A stretch of DNA of 64,000 nt from Pycnopodia helianthoides (taxonomy: Eukaryota > Echinodermata > Asteroidea > Forcipulatida > Asteriidae): positions 1,039,501 through 1,103,500 of the forward strand of contig CM063255.1 of NCBI GenBank assembly GCA_032158295.1. The letters are read 5' to 3'. A program made the position numbers and the translations under genes. Below the pieces are notes generated by a model. It made no database searches. It was not told the DNA's origin and saw nothing but the letters and a program-made list of their open reading frames with translations. Below are positions 35,001-38,782 of the stretch, in pieces (position 1 is the stretch's first letter; each line of letters starts with the position of its first letter).

Positions 35001-36654
35001 AATTTCCTTTGATGATTGGAGATGCCATGGATTTGTTTCTCAACAATGTGAGATGTAGTTGTAACATTAAATCATCATGGATCAGGTACAAGCTTTAATG
35101 CACAGTGTGTGCCTGAATTATTGCTTGAATGGACAGACAATCATTTTCATCGGATGCAACAGTTTTATATGATCGATGGTGCAGCATGGCTCTGAGTCTA
35201 GAGGCAGCACTACTAGTACTTCAAGTCAAGCTCAAACACACTAATTGCTCAAAGGAAGGTTGGAAGAAGATGTGCTCCCTTTTATAAATTACAATGGATA
35301 TTGTGTGAAGTTATTTTTAGCCTGCAAGTCCAAGATGTCATTTTAACATCGACAGTTATTTGAAAGTATCAGTCTTCAAGTATCTGAAAATGGAAGCATT
35401 AGAATCAACGCTACGGAAGCAGGGAATTGTATCATGCCTGTTTTTCACCGGGGAATTTTGTTATACATGTATATTGCAAACTTCTTGTTATATTCTTTGC
35501 TTACAGTTGCACTTGCAAATGCACAGAAATTTGGCACTTGCTCTGTTAAGTGAATAATGGTGATCGCAAGCCCAGTATTGCACTGTGAGCAGAGCATGTA
35601 ATTGGGCCCTCAGGTTTATGAACAGAGCTTCATTTAGACAGTCAACTGCTTTAAGCCTTCATATAGAAACAACATATTAGAGCTTCATTTAGACATTTAA
35701 CTGCTTACATTAAGCCTTCAAAGAAGCAACATAGAGCTTCATTTAGACAGTAATTAACTGCTTATTAAGCCTTCCTAGAAGTGGTGAACTGCTTAAATAT
35801 TTAGAGCTTCAAGCAGTCTCTACGACTGCTTAGCGTAAAATGAAGGTTTAGCTCATTTGCATTTTTCGTCTGTGGGAGGGCTTAGCGAATGACTATAGGG
35901 CTTCGAAGCCCTATTAAGCCTTCGAAGCCCTATATGAAACGCATGAAGAAGAAAAATTGACTACTTAAAAAAATGCTTGTTAAACTGCCTATAATGACTG
36001 CTTATTTGACTACTTAGGACTGCTTAGTGAAGGCCTTCACTTTGATGAGGGGAGCCGTCATTATTAACACGCGCGTGTGCAGTATCTGGGTGAGTGTTTA
36101 GAATTTAATTTCTGACCACAGACTTGCTGTGATCATGACGACAGTGCCCCTTTAAATTAAGTAGAACGCAGTTTATAGTTGTCCAAGTTGAGAAGTGGTG
36201 TTTACTAATACTATACTACTAAGTACTAGCTCACAGCAGTTTAGTCGTTGTATGCCGGGCTTGTGTAAGGGTACTGAGTCCTGCTCTACTTGAAGATGCC
36301 CTGCATTATGTTTGTATTCAGATTTAAAAAAAACCTTCTTTTGACTTTGAGTGAGTGTAAATACCACCAGCTCACTTCGTTATGTAATTCACAAAGTCTT
36401 TTAAAAACCAAATAGTTATTTGGCCCGCAACTTTTACAAGAGTGTTATTTACCCACTGGCAGCAGCCACACTTTGTTTGTGTGTTTAAAAACAATAGAAG
36501 AGGAAGAGAAAGTCATTAATACTTGAGCACTTGAACAGTACAAACTAACAGTAACATTACAACTGGTGACTGGTGTTTTTAGTCAAGTTACCTTTTCTCC
36601 TGGTCTTTCTTTCTGAACAAGCCTTGCCGTATCTCCATCATATTTCGCATCCAT
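1966..36654 (-). CDS. SLC6/NSS family sodium-dependent transporter, 12 exons (gene-level entry)
   Basis: This gene encodes a neurotransmitter:sodium symporter, a plasma-membrane carrier of the LeuT fold that moves amino acids or similar solutes with Na+. Twelve coding exons join in compatible phases (0,1,2,0,1,2,2,1,0,2,0) to about 511 nominal residues. Diagnostic motifs are GTGNIWRFPRI in TM1, IPMLIIEYSVGRF in TM2, AYYSVIVGWCLYYL in TM3, WVDAVTQNAFDTGAGSG in TM6, CGMLTFSTVF in TM7 and GPGNTGLTFIW after it. Only about 20 residues separate TM3 from TM4, as in bacterial NSS proteins; classical animal SLC6 carriers have a long disulfide-bonded, glycosylated loop there. The C-terminus is very short. 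From memory it resembles the uncharacterised YocR-like NSS proteins found in bacteria and some invertebrates; the substrate is unknown. Exon 2 has one surplus base, so as written the frame breaks. Intron 1 is about 15 kb and packed with transposons. Confidence 0.9.
2303..2848. mobile_element. TTAA-flanked MITE, family H copy 1
   Basis: The ends are TTAAAGG... (2303) and ...CCTTTAA (2848), with subterminal CCTTGGATTTGG matched inverted by CCAAATCCAAGG. The core holds a palindrome around CCTCGAAAT...ATTTCGAGG. A second copy of the family is at 20895-21255. Its right TTAA is also the left TTAA of the next element. Confidence 0.75.
2845..3238 (+). mobile_element. TTAA-flanked MITE, family A copy 1
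   Basis: The terminal inverted repeat is AGGAACATTACAGAATTGGT directly inside TTAA at both ends. The interior has no ORF. Family A has ten copies in this window. TTAA target sites and the lack of a transposase suggest mobilisation by a piggyBac-type enzyme (inference). Confidence 0.88.
3263..3380 (-). CDS. NSS transporter exon 11 (TM11)
   Basis: The acceptor is TTCTATAG and the donor GTAAAT, phase 2 to 0. It encodes YVAPLEALVLIIWWAVTTIM then NSDPWYGFSTESFMITITQ. A MITE (2845-3238) ends 25 bp past this exon in the next intron. Confidence 0.9.
3436..3720 (-). repeat. SINE-like repeat fragment
   Basis: The segment containing CAGTTTTAGATGTGGGAGGA and GGTAGGGACTGAAAAC recurs at 15844-16115 and 46147-46424. 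In those copies it adjoins a reversed tRNA-like head with a B-box. Confidence 0.55.
3726..4100 (-). repeat. tRNA-Leu-derived SINE (reverse)
   Basis: On the minus strand the head (about 4099-4011) resembles the tRNA-Leu(CAA)-like head of the copies at 9261 and 16379. The A-box and B-box are degraded. The body includes the segment GGCCACTTCAAGGTGAGGGC, also seen after the copy at 9261. Confidence 0.6.
4427..4730. repeat. Composite SINE fragments ending in (ATT)n
   Basis: A reversed tRNA-like head (GCTCTACCAAC...) at 4427-4521 abuts a forward SINE body (GGCCCAGTGACC... near 4650) that ends in (ATT)n. The same body is present in the complete SINE at 18575-18927. Confidence 0.6.
4917..5068 (-). 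CDS. NSS transporter exon 10 (TM10)
   Basis: The acceptor is TTGACAG and the donor GTAAGA, phase 0 to 2. It encodes DFVWGFALLLSGMALQYLVI, a basic stretch RYGVRKFREELVNEI, and SDWPLPLIWEWIV. This matches TM10 and the cytoplasmic loop before TM11. Confidence 0.92.
5170..5564 (+). mobile_element. TTAA MITE, family A copy 2
   Basis: The left end is TTAA plus AGGAACATTACAGAATTGGT. The right TIR is intact, but the flanking TTAA has become TTTG. It lies in the intron between exons 9 and 10. Confidence 0.85.
5585..5943 (-). repeat. tRNA-Leu-derived SINE (reverse)
   Basis: The reverse strand at 5943-5855 reads GTCGTAGCCGAGCGGTTAAG... followed by ACTCAAGCTCTGG and a B-box-like GGGTTTGAGTCC. It carries the same Leu(CAA)-like anticodon loop as the other copies. 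Confidence 0.65.
6812..7074 (+). mobile_element. MITE-like repeat with TATAGACCATG ends, copy 1
   Basis: It begins TATAGACCATGTTAC and ends with the inverted form, CACATGGTCTATA. Related copies are at 12613-13113 (interrupted by another repeat) and, inverted, at 58466-58806. A shared internal marker is GTGGTGACCTCGTA. Confidence 0.7.
7683..8095 (+). mobile_element. 3' end of a non-LTR retrotransposon (CR1/L2-type RT C-terminus)
   Basis: An open frame to TAG at 7930 encodes SYIADLLVPYAPSRTLRSSA, then YGDRAFSACAPKLWNTLP and SSLPLFKNLLKTHLF. This is the conserved C-terminus of CR1/L2-like reverse transcriptases. A 3' tail ending GGCGCATTATAAATGC and (ATT)n follows. The element is 5' truncated and dead. 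Confidence 0.82.
8100..9074. other. Intronic DNA, no gene recognised
   Basis: Part (about 8380-8530) resembles the interior of family E MITEs. A pyrimidine-rich, C-rich tract lies at 8540-8680. I see no exon here. Confidence 0.45.
9075..9166 (-). CDS. NSS transporter exon 9 (TM9)
   Basis: The acceptor is CACAG and the donor GTAAGG, phase 1 to 0. It encodes SRKKATPVVALVVFLIGLGS then ALSLNFLVNQ, matching the TM9 region of NSS proteins. It is one of the shortest internal exons. Confidence 0.9.
9261..9414 (+). repeat. tRNA-Leu(CAA)-derived SINE
   Basis: The head at 9261-9348 folds like tRNA-Leu. It has a GTGTC/GACAC acceptor stem, an A-box TGGCCGAGCGG, an anticodon stem CCGGA/TCTGG with loop CTCAAGC (anticodon CAA), a long variable arm and a B-box GGTTCAAGTCC. 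Multiple diverged copies and a (TTA)n tail mark it as a SINE rather than a working tRNA gene. Confidence 0.78.
9758..9894 (-). CDS. NSS transporter exon 8 (TM8)
   Basis: The acceptor is TTCTAG and the donor GTAGGG, phase 2 to 1. It encodes MPILYNKISGGRVLM then VLFFFSLLLAGFSSLVAQLE. TM8 of NSS proteins carries Na2-site ligands, and the AGFSSLVAQLE stretch fits the family consensus. Confidence 0.93.
10237..10345 (+). repeat. tRNA-derived SINE (TAGCTCAGTTG type)
   Basis: It has an A-box-like TAGATAGCTCAGTTG and a B-box GGTTCAAATCC. Relatives are at 11530-11600, 21608-21806 and 23409-23505. All are followed by TTTGTTCAACCC or a similar sequence. Confidence 0.65.
10607..10735 (-). CDS. NSS transporter exon 7 (TM7, extracellular loop 4)
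   Basis: The exon enters and leaves in phase 2, with acceptor TTTTCAG and donor GTAGAA. It encodes LLCGMLTFSTVFATEIKNGS then NGPGNTGLTFI. The Ser codon at nominal residue 287 is split across introns (AG|C). By alignment with GAT-1 it sits where Ser331 helps bind chloride and where bacterial LeuT has Glu290. A 16-bp minisatellite begins 44 bp upstream of the acceptor. Confidence 0.93.
10779..11530. repeat. 16-bp minisatellite (unit AGGGGTAAGGATGGAG)
   Basis: About 47 head-to-tail units cover roughly 750 bp, with 15-bp and 17-bp variants (AGGGTAAGG, AGGGTCAAGG). The plus strand is almost pure purine. On the transcribed minus strand of the transporter gene it is a pyrimidine-rich array of CTCCATCCTTACCCCT, ending 44 bp before the exon 7 acceptor. 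Long apparent reading frames across it are repeat artefacts. Confidence 0.96.
12613..13113 (+). mobile_element. MITE-like repeat with TATAGACCATG ends, copy 2 (interrupted)
   Basis: It shares the GTGGTGACCTCGTAC segment and the AAAGCAACAGCTGTACAGCT segment with the copy at 6812. About 180 bp beginning with an (ATA)n tract at 12740 is inserted. That insert ends with a SINE-like tail (TATTTATAAAGCGCC). Confidence 0.6.
13147..13523 (-). mobile_element. TTAA MITE, family A copy 3
   Basis: Both flanking TTAA tetramers and both TIRs are present. It ends 18 bp from the exon 6 donor boundary. Confidence 0.88.
13542..13692 (-). CDS. NSS transporter exon 6 (TM6)
   Basis: The acceptor is CAAAG with a second AG two bases on; only the first gives the required phase 1. 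The donor is GTAAGA, leaving phase 2. It encodes PGMWVDAVTQNAFDTGAGSG then LFVSYAAYMTAKNGIVRYG and LCNNVI. The broken helix TM6 supplies substrate and ion ligands in this family. A MITE (13147-13523) ends 18 bp inside the following intron. Confidence 0.93.
13781..13975 (-). repeat. tRNA-derived SINE (TGGTATAGTGG type), reverse
   Basis: On the minus strand it has CTCGGTGGTATAGTGGTAAG and a B-box GGGTTCAAATCCC, followed by AAGTAATATGCCTCTGG. A second copy is at 20282-20515. Confidence 0.65.
13976..15150. other. Intronic DNA, no gene seen
   Basis: AT-rich unique-looking sequence with no recognisable exon or complete repeat. Confidence 0.45.
15234..15435 (-). CDS. NSS transporter exon 5 (TM4-TM5)
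   Basis: The exon has acceptor TTCCAG and donor GTAAGC, phase 0 to 1. It encodes DSFFPVLCHFIAVIFGALAV, then KSIELANCVVVPIFLVLLLF, then GLKFMFSPDWG, which are TM4, TM5 and the start of extracellular loop 3. A TTAA-flanked MITE lies 28 bp upstream of its acceptor (15464-15838). Confidence 0.93.
15464..15838 (+). mobile_element. TTAA MITE, family A copy 4
   Basis: TTAA is present at both ends. The TIRs carry a few substitutions (AGGAACGTTACAGAAGTGGT). It is inserted 28 bp upstream of the exon 5 acceptor. Confidence 0.86.
15844..16115 (-). repeat. tRNA-derived SINE, reverse
   Basis: The body shares GTTTTAGATGTGGGAGGA and TAGGGACTGAAAACCC with the repeats at 3436 and 46147. The reversed head near 16032-16112 contains the B-box GGTTCGAACCCCG. 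Confidence 0.6.
16379..16810 (+). repeat. tRNA-Leu(CAA)-derived SINE, longer copy
   Basis: The head has GTGGCTGAGCGG, ACTCAAGCTCTGG and GGGTTCAAGTCC. The body runs through GTATAAGAACCCAGTGCAC to a tail with GATATATAAGAAGCC and ATTATT. Confidence 0.72.
17017..17131 (-). CDS. NSS transporter exon 4 (TM3, short extracellular loop 2)
   Basis: The acceptor is TTGCAG and the donor GTAAAG; the exon enters in phase 2 and leaves in phase 0. It encodes TM3 AYYSVIVGWCLYYLFHFI followed by a short polar segment (NELPETSVESN). This loop reaches TM4 in exon 5 after only about 20 residues, with no large glycosylated insert. That is the main evidence for the bacterial-type architecture. Confidence 0.93.
17794..18188 (-). 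mobile_element. TTAA MITE, family A copy 5
   Basis: Flanked by TTAA at both ends. The left TIR is AAGAACATTACAGAATTGGT and the right matches the consensus. Confidence 0.87.
18575..18927 (+). repeat. tRNA-Leu-derived SINE, near full length
   Basis: The head GTGTTGTGGTAGAGCGG is followed by ACTCAAGCTCTGG and GGGTTCGAGTCC. The body includes GGCCCAGTGACC and the typical 3' end GTAAAGCGCTATATAAAAAC, followed by (ATT)n. Confidence 0.78.
19591..19774 (-). CDS. NSS transporter exon 3 (TM2 and loop)
   Basis: The exon enters in phase 1 and leaves in phase 2, with acceptor GACAG and donor GTAAGTG. It encodes CLQFLMVWVIFLFIWSIPML then IIEYSVGRFTKKS and QNMWGGAWIALVTLGI. The TM2 motif IPMLIIEYSVGRF is a hallmark of NSS proteins. 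The phase fits exon 2 only if the surplus base in exon 2 is discounted. Confidence 0.93.
19901..20062. repeat. Foldback palindrome, copy 2
   Basis: Its palindromic arms are the same as those at 330-490, with outer GGGGTCGATTTCACAAAAC and its inverse. The arms are nearly perfect. Confidence 0.87.
20282..20515 (-). repeat. tRNA-derived SINE (TGGTATAGTGG type), copy 2
   Basis: Same layout as 13781-13975, including a reversed B-box region and CAGAGGCATATTAC-like sequence. Confidence 0.6.
20895..21255. mobile_element. TTAA MITE, family H copy 2
   Basis: The right end is CTGTACCTTTAA; the left end TTAATCGTACACATTG is degraded. The core palindrome includes GACTGTGTTAGTTCACGA and CCTCGAAA...TTTCGAGG, shared with the copy at 2303. 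Confidence 0.65.
21363..21508 (-). CDS. NSS transporter exon 2 (TM1) with a +1 frameshift
   Basis: The acceptor is TTGTAG and the donor is GTAGTC. The exon opens VVEGDGEQQEAGTF and encodes TM1 with GTGNIWRFPRI, where the unwound helix lines the Na+ and substrate sites. Directly after PRIL the frame meets TAA TAG near 21378-21383. One base later the frame reads NNSGQKG and joins exon 3 in the correct phase. The exon is 146 bp; 145 bp would keep the gene open. The shift is either a true disabling mutation or an assembly indel near 21385. Confidence 0.88.
22191..22542. mobile_element. Foldback element with about 150-bp imperfect arms
   Basis: The outer arms CCATTTGCGTGTTAGATTTG and CAAATCTAAAGTCGCAAATGG are inverted. 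Inner arms around TCAGACTATAGAGACAGTTGC and GCAACTGTCTCTTTAGTCTGA pair as well, leaving a short central loop. There is no ORF. Confidence 0.8.
22543..23408. other. Intron 1 DNA without a recognised gene
   Basis: It contains a poly-A run and a segment near 23080-23160 resembling the dispersed repeat at about 500-560. The open frame at 22854-23201 has no recognisable similarity. Confidence 0.4.
23409..23505 (+). repeat. tRNA-derived SINE head (TAGCTCAGTTGG type)
   Basis: The clearest copy of this family: GGGCTAGATAGCTCAGTTGG, then GTTAATCCGGAGG and the B-box GGTTCAAATCTCG, with a partly matching acceptor stem (GGGCTAG/CTCTAG). The following TTTGTTCAACCC and dispersed copies argue for a SINE. 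Confidence 0.65.
24590..24670. repeat. GAGACC-rich low-complexity tract
   Basis: Irregular repeats of GAGACC/GTCCGAGACC about 75 bp long, ending GGTCTCGAGACC. Confidence 0.7.
25112..25362 (+). mobile_element. 3' end of a LINE (CR1/L2-type)
   Basis: The frame to TAA at 25230-25232 encodes FSSAAPALWNTLPIGIRTAS then LDTFKLQLKTYLFPNLL, the extreme C-terminus of a LINE reverse transcriptase. The tail is GATGGCGCTATATAACC plus (TTA)n. Confidence 0.75.
25380..25629. mobile_element. Foldback element with GGGCCCAATTTCATGG ends
   Basis: The 28-bp ends GGGCCCAATTTCATGGCTCT... are exactly inverted at 25602-25629, and the interior arms (GCGCTTGCGG, CGCTTAC) are also palindromic. A relative with CATAGAGCTGCTTAAGC arms is at 52427-52598. 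Confidence 0.85.
26318..26479. repeat. Foldback palindrome, copy 3
   Basis: Third copy of the GGGGTCGATTTCACAAAAC palindrome, with near-perfect arms. It directly precedes a copy of the 500-820 dispersed repeat, the same arrangement as copy 1. Confidence 0.87.
26766..27163 (-). mobile_element. TTAA MITE, family A copy 6, inserted in a SINE
   Basis: TTAA is present at both ends. The left flank GTGTCATGGTAGAGTGG and the right flank GTCCGGTCTTGGCAC are the two sides of a tRNA-Leu-type SINE head. Part of the head between them is missing. Confidence 0.82.
27668..27961 (-). repeat. 3' LTR of the gypsy element
   Basis: 294 bp, TGTGAC...GTCACA. It is identical to the other LTR except for one missing base near 27740 (ATCTCAGG against ATCTACAGG). 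CATA precedes it at 27664-27667. Confidence 0.95.
28367..28912 (-). pseudogene. Probable C-terminal tail of gypsy Pol in another frame
   Basis: An open frame of about 181 codons overlaps the integrase stop by two bases and has no ATG at its start (it opens at TTG). It encodes a Ser/Thr/Pro-rich stretch ending with the basic motif APLRRSKRLASKKLP, typical of gypsy Pol C-termini. The segment SLHRTEETAVPAVSV resembles SLHKVEETVHPTVSP in the integrase tail, suggesting an internal duplication. Confidence 0.6.
28909..30348 (-). CDS. Gypsy integrase region
   Basis: 479 residues. The HHCC zinc-binding domain has H70, H75, C105 and C108. The catalytic core has D137 (LAIDF), D196 (IHSDQGRNF) and E232 (GNGQCERFN), with 35 residues between the second Asp and Glu as in D,D-35-E integrases. 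The C-terminal part has a GPY/F-like segment (YWKPTPYRVM), then an acidic Ser/Pro-rich tail. No chromodomain is visible. The core is intact, but the region is out of frame with reverse transcriptase. Confidence 0.93.
   Translation of the reverse strand: MADSWSFGEKPLPRHMSRECKEVRTLLRRWNRVIEKDGVLSVKYHDPLEGNFNQLLLPEELRPTLLDALHNQAGHQGQERTLALIRRRCFWPGMATDVEKWCKKCERCTVAKRPIPKVRPTMGTLLAEKPLDILAIDFTILERSTDGRENILVMTDVFSKMVQAVPCRDQKSTTVAKILVKEWFTKYGIPRRIHSDQGRNFESQLVRDLCSLYGITKSRTTAYHPQGNGQCERFNRTLHDRLRTLPADKKKRWPDHLQELVYNCTPHSSTGLSPFLVFMGQEPTLPIDLVLGLLKDDAQQAAGLEPWVQQHQQKLRDAANTALNRMKEKSDARAKRSDERVNDKGIAIGTRVLLRNHPQGRCKIADYWKPTPYRVMSRPQENVYEVQLADGTGKSRRVTRTELLDTREVVPDVPIDEEDEIASDNDPPSLHKVEETVHPTVSPELSDQEPSKEFQQSTSDPIATDSTGVPDDPLTISIC
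30345..30439 (-). pseudogene. Gypsy Pol linker fragment between RNase H and integrase
   Basis: A short stretch returning to the first Pol frame, encoding DVPTSLDTFPGYSAKEISV and KDKVIGRFLEFWGE. It resembles the linker before the integrase zinc finger. Another shift near 30345 leads into the integrase frame. Confidence 0.7.
30440..30740 (-). pseudogene. Gypsy Pol fragment: rest of RNase H, shifted frame
   Basis: In a different frame from the segment above, this encodes FTVYTDNNPLSYLKTAKLGA and the RNase H end motif RANANADALSRQ. The frame change near 30740 breaks Pol inside RNase H. A second change near 30440 ends the meaningful part. Confidence 0.85.
30656..32926 (-). CDS. pol: Gypsy Pol, N-terminal part: protease, reverse transcriptase, start of RNase H
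   Basis: 756 residues. The aspartic protease motif LDTGSEV is at about 45-50. The reverse transcriptase has YLDD at about 513-516, with SSIDLAQGYHQV and MPFGLSNAPATFQRLM upstream. RNase H begins with FIVETDASFDGLGAVLSQ at about 676-692. The frame is lost within RNase H near 30740 and the last ~25 residues are out of frame. The ATG overlaps the gag stop. Confidence 0.93.
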   Translation of the reverse strand: MSQTLEGRGAGSTGWSREEVFGRAVAKSPEVTIPILGHQVRFILDTGSEVTVLPETIFRELSSGRPALQDVTKWLKVLAANGEELPYAGYTELDLDILGIQLGRVGVLVSKSSGANSAQPTGLLGCNVFRELREALKERFGRGYLASSPLAEATPWANALLAYEIEERTSTPTGFAKLGGRVPVCVPARSSKVLTCTTRQVTRGSTEVLVQAIHDTTGNLPRNIAVVDTYSPVQGGLVSAKVVNVGEEDVWIHPKSRIGMVSQAKVLQSEECTIQETRDSILIDLGDRREAHTNCTTVEPPDEGPLPFDVHLGDSPIDPEQRRQLTALLRKYQDAFCQSEEDLGFTTAVKHRIPTKDDQPICVPYRRVPPHQMTGVKAHLQKLLKQKIIRPSTSPYAAPVVVVMKKDGSIRLCVDYRALNEKTRKDAYPLPRIDEALDSLKGAKYFSSIDLAQGYHQVAVEEEDIPKTAFRAGTGGLYEYLRMPFGLSNAPATFQRLMEVIMGDLNYNSILLYLDDILVFSSSFEEHLLRLETVLKRLRHHGLKIKPSKCHLFKGCCNYLGHVVSAQGIATDPQKTEAIGSWKLPQSEKDLRSFLGLAGYYRRFVKNFSQIAAPLHALLTKGGCKKGSAWRRPSPRQKQEFCNRWSPQCTKAMEELKARLTSPPILGYPDFTRPFIVETDASFDGLGAVLSQDQEEGRVVLCYASRSLRPPERNMSNYSSMKLELLALKWAVTKSSATICWVHHSPSIQTTILSLI
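32926..33942 (-). CDS. gag: Gypsy Gag polyprotein (CCHC zinc knuckle)
   Basis: 338 residues and intact. An N-terminal heptad-like helix (QLKELTARLKEMELEKEA) is followed by a Retrotrans_gag-type region (about residues 115-210, with RWEDFYGRRQRGGESIQEFS). A CCHC knuckle CYSCGKVGHLARMC lies at about 276-289, and the tail is rich in Pro, Gln and Thr. It would form the particle and bind element RNA. The start follows a short leader after the LTR. Its stop overlaps the next start by one base in TAATG (32924-32928). Confidence 0.93.
   Translation of the reverse strand: MEAVESQLKELTARLKEMELEKEAYKMGQIQKTSRVVVVPRDRGTKLAGRPSTDKDPEVLEWAEDMRRITKDLSIPKEPNWYGPLDRAARDEIRLCPPAERASSSRIIERVLKTYTCHETPSTRWEDFYGRRQRGGESIQEFSLQLMRLLRRVEIASPDSPLLDEKDSILAEKFSSGLTDPALRREVRRFLQENPSIEFADLRNKVLSWESPPPPPVAEARAARAKPTEKDAVQMQLDMHTAQLKATHDTLEELCQQVTQLTQRPEMPQRRTGPVCYSCGKVGHLARMCRSGPQTRSPGHRQTSTPQDRNWTQAPPFVPSSTPSGINPMQDPNANPPL
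34016..34310 (-). repeat. 5' LTR of the gypsy element
   Basis: 295 bp, followed by CATA at 34311-34314. As the 5' LTR in minus orientation it should carry the promoter. I could not identify a clear TATA box. Confidence 0.95.
35624..35790. repeat. Short tandem repeat, about 55 bp x 3
   Basis: Three units begin AGAGCTTCATTTAGACA and contain AACTGCTT and AAGCCTTC. They lie inside the right part of family D. Confidence 0.7.
36592..36654 (-). CDS. NSS transporter exon 1 (start codon)
   Basis: The exon encodes 21 residues, beginning MDAKYDGDTARLVQKERPGE. ATG lies at 36654-36652 and the donor GTAACT follows a complete Lys codon (phase 0). The hydrophilic N-terminus with ERPGEK resembles the conserved Arg-Pro segment that precedes TM1 in this family. 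It is the weakest exon because it lies 15 kb from exon 2. Support comes from the phase match, the motif and the absence of any other plausible start. Confidence 0.65.
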
Positions 36655-36655
36655 A

Positions 36656-37992
36656 TTTCCTCCCGAAGCCGACTCTGATAAAGACCTGCACTTTACCACA
36701 TCAATGATGCACAACTGGTTGCTGGTACTCAACCGCAAACACTGCAGCCTGCATTATTTTTATGTCAACAATCGAGCTTACAAAGGCCGGACATCGCCCA
36801 CCTGGTAGTACTAGTAGTACATACCACCAGCGTAGCTCTGCATGCTGTTTTGATGAATGGTGCGGCAGTCTGAGAAAGTTTCCAAAGCCAATGGAGGGCG
36901 CTATTGATTCTGCATACGAGAGGCAGCCGCAGCGATTGCGGGGAGGGGGGCGTTGTCTATGAAGAAGGAAGGAAATATTACTGGGGAGGGGCAGTGGTGT
37001 AACTAGACATTTTCATTTGGGTAAGGACAGGGGTGAGGCAAAGACAATTTTTCTTGGGAGGGGGGAGGGCTATTTCGTGTAACTGACAATTCATTTTTGT
37101 TTTTTTTCTTCTCGAAAATACGGGTTTGAGATAACTCAGGCGTGACTTAACTGAGACTGGGTAAGGGTTTATTTCATTATACCATTGACATGAATAACAT
37201 TAGTGATTAACTCAAACAAAAACAAAAACAAAACGTCCATTTTAAGAAATTTCCTCTCGAGATCTTCAGTAAGTCAGAATAATACCCAAACCTATATGAC
37301 CCAGGGGTCGATTTCACAAAGCACTGAGATTCATCGTAAGATGAGTTATCAGTATTACCATAGTGATTTGTATTGTGACATCACTCTTTGCTAAGCAACT
37401 GCGATGGATTTGCAGTTACGATCAGTCTGAACTCTTTGTGAAATCGGCCCCAGGGCTCCTATATGCTCAGCACAACGCAAAACTGTTGTTGTTTACTCCA
37501 TCAAGCTCAGCAGGTAAGGCCAGACGAATGATTTGAAGAATCTGATTGATAGTTTCGCTTTGCTATAATGAACCCATCAAACTCAGAAAAAAATCAGAGG
37601 AAAGATCATTAGAGCCATGTGGGTTAGAATGGTTTGCCTGCTCGCCCCCCCCCCCGGTCGCGATTTTTGGGGGGGAAAAAAAATTCGCCCCCGGTCCCCA
37701 TGCTAAGCTATGTTGGTTTTGATGTGCAGTGTAGCCTTTAGTCAAGGCGCACCGCGGCACCCCAGCCCAGATATCACGCACGAAAAAAGACCAGCGCGAT
37801 AGACTCATAAGATGGACAACCATTGTCCCGTTGCGAAGAGAGCATGATTGCTTAGCGTGGTCAGTCCAGTCGTGTAGAGATCTTTTTCTTCTTCTTTGTT
37901 TAGTAATAACACCAACATGGAGGACTTTCTCTCGACTTGGTTGGTTAAACTAATTTACAAGGTGAAAATAAATACAAAAAGAATACTTGACT
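36656..37992. other. Region upstream of the transporter start; no gene seen
   Basis: It should include the 5' untranslated region and promoter of the minus-strand transporter, but no clear TATA box stands out. A G/C homopolymer patch lies at 37646-37692. Confidence 0.4.
37304..37451. repeat. Foldback palindrome, diverged relative
   Basis: The ends GGGGTCGATTTCACAAAG and CTTTGTGAAATCGGCCCC are inverted like those at 330, but the interior is different (CACTGAGATTCATCGTAAG). Confidence 0.75.
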
Positions 37993-38385
37993 TTAAAGGA
38001 ACATCACAGAATTGGTAAGGAAAAAACTGGTAAAATATACTTTTTGATCACAGATTTACATAAAACTTACACGGTCTAATGATGATGATAGCAGAAAAAT
38101 CCCTTGAAATTTTTCTGTCTGAAATGCCATATTTGATGAGAAATGAATGAACTAATTTTCCGATTGGAGTTTATCGCTCAGTGAGCGTTTTATTCATTTG
38201 TTTAATCTATATGATTTTGTGCAAATGTGTAATCGGTTTTTCACTATTTTCTCGTGACCCAGATGGCCGATCGATCTCAAACTTCTACAGGTTTGTCAGT
38301 TTATGTATATGGTGGATTACATAAAGTGTTTACACTGCCAGCAACTGTTTTGTTAGCAAAAACCAATTTTGTAATGTTCTTTTAA
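37993..38385 (+). mobile_element. TTAA MITE, family A copy 7
   Basis: TTAA at both ends, TIR AGGAACATCACAGAATTGGT on the left and the inverted form on the right with one substitution. Confidence 0.87.
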
Positions 38386-38782
38386 GTGTGCCTAAAAACA
38401 TAAACCTGATTTTTATTCTGATACTGACTCTAAAGCTGATTTAAAACCTGACCGAGTCTGACCCTGATTTAATACCTTGTTATATCTTTATATTTTGAAC
38501 TTCCTGTTTAGACCGGAAGGAAAGGTCAAACAGGGTAATTTTTGAAGGCAAATGTCACGAGCAACAAGACGGCACAAAGGTTACGTATTGGTTCAGGACA
38601 TTATGATCTTTTTAATTCTAACTTCTGTCCAGTAGGCAGATTGTAACAGTTAATTCTCTTGTAAAAATTAACCCACAGATATTAATTGAAAGTAGGGTCA
38701 TATAGATTGGTTTTTGTCAACGTAATGCAGATTTTTTAGGCAGGGACGAGAATTTTCAGACTTTTTTCTGATTTAGGACTTT

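Larger units (their letters stand above)
27524..36155. mobile_element. Family D TTAA element (about 2 kb) interrupted by a gypsy retrotransposon
   Basis: The left end TTAAAGGGGTACTGTTGTCG (27524) and the inverted right end GACGACAGTGCCCCTTTAA (to 36155) pair over about 30 bp, including TGATCA. Without the retrotransposon it would be about 1985 bp. There is no transposase ORF, so it is non-autonomous. The right part is rich in AAGCAGTC motifs. It has a local tandem repeat (35624-35790) and a palindrome around GGCTTCGAAGCC near 35917. Confidence 0.75.
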
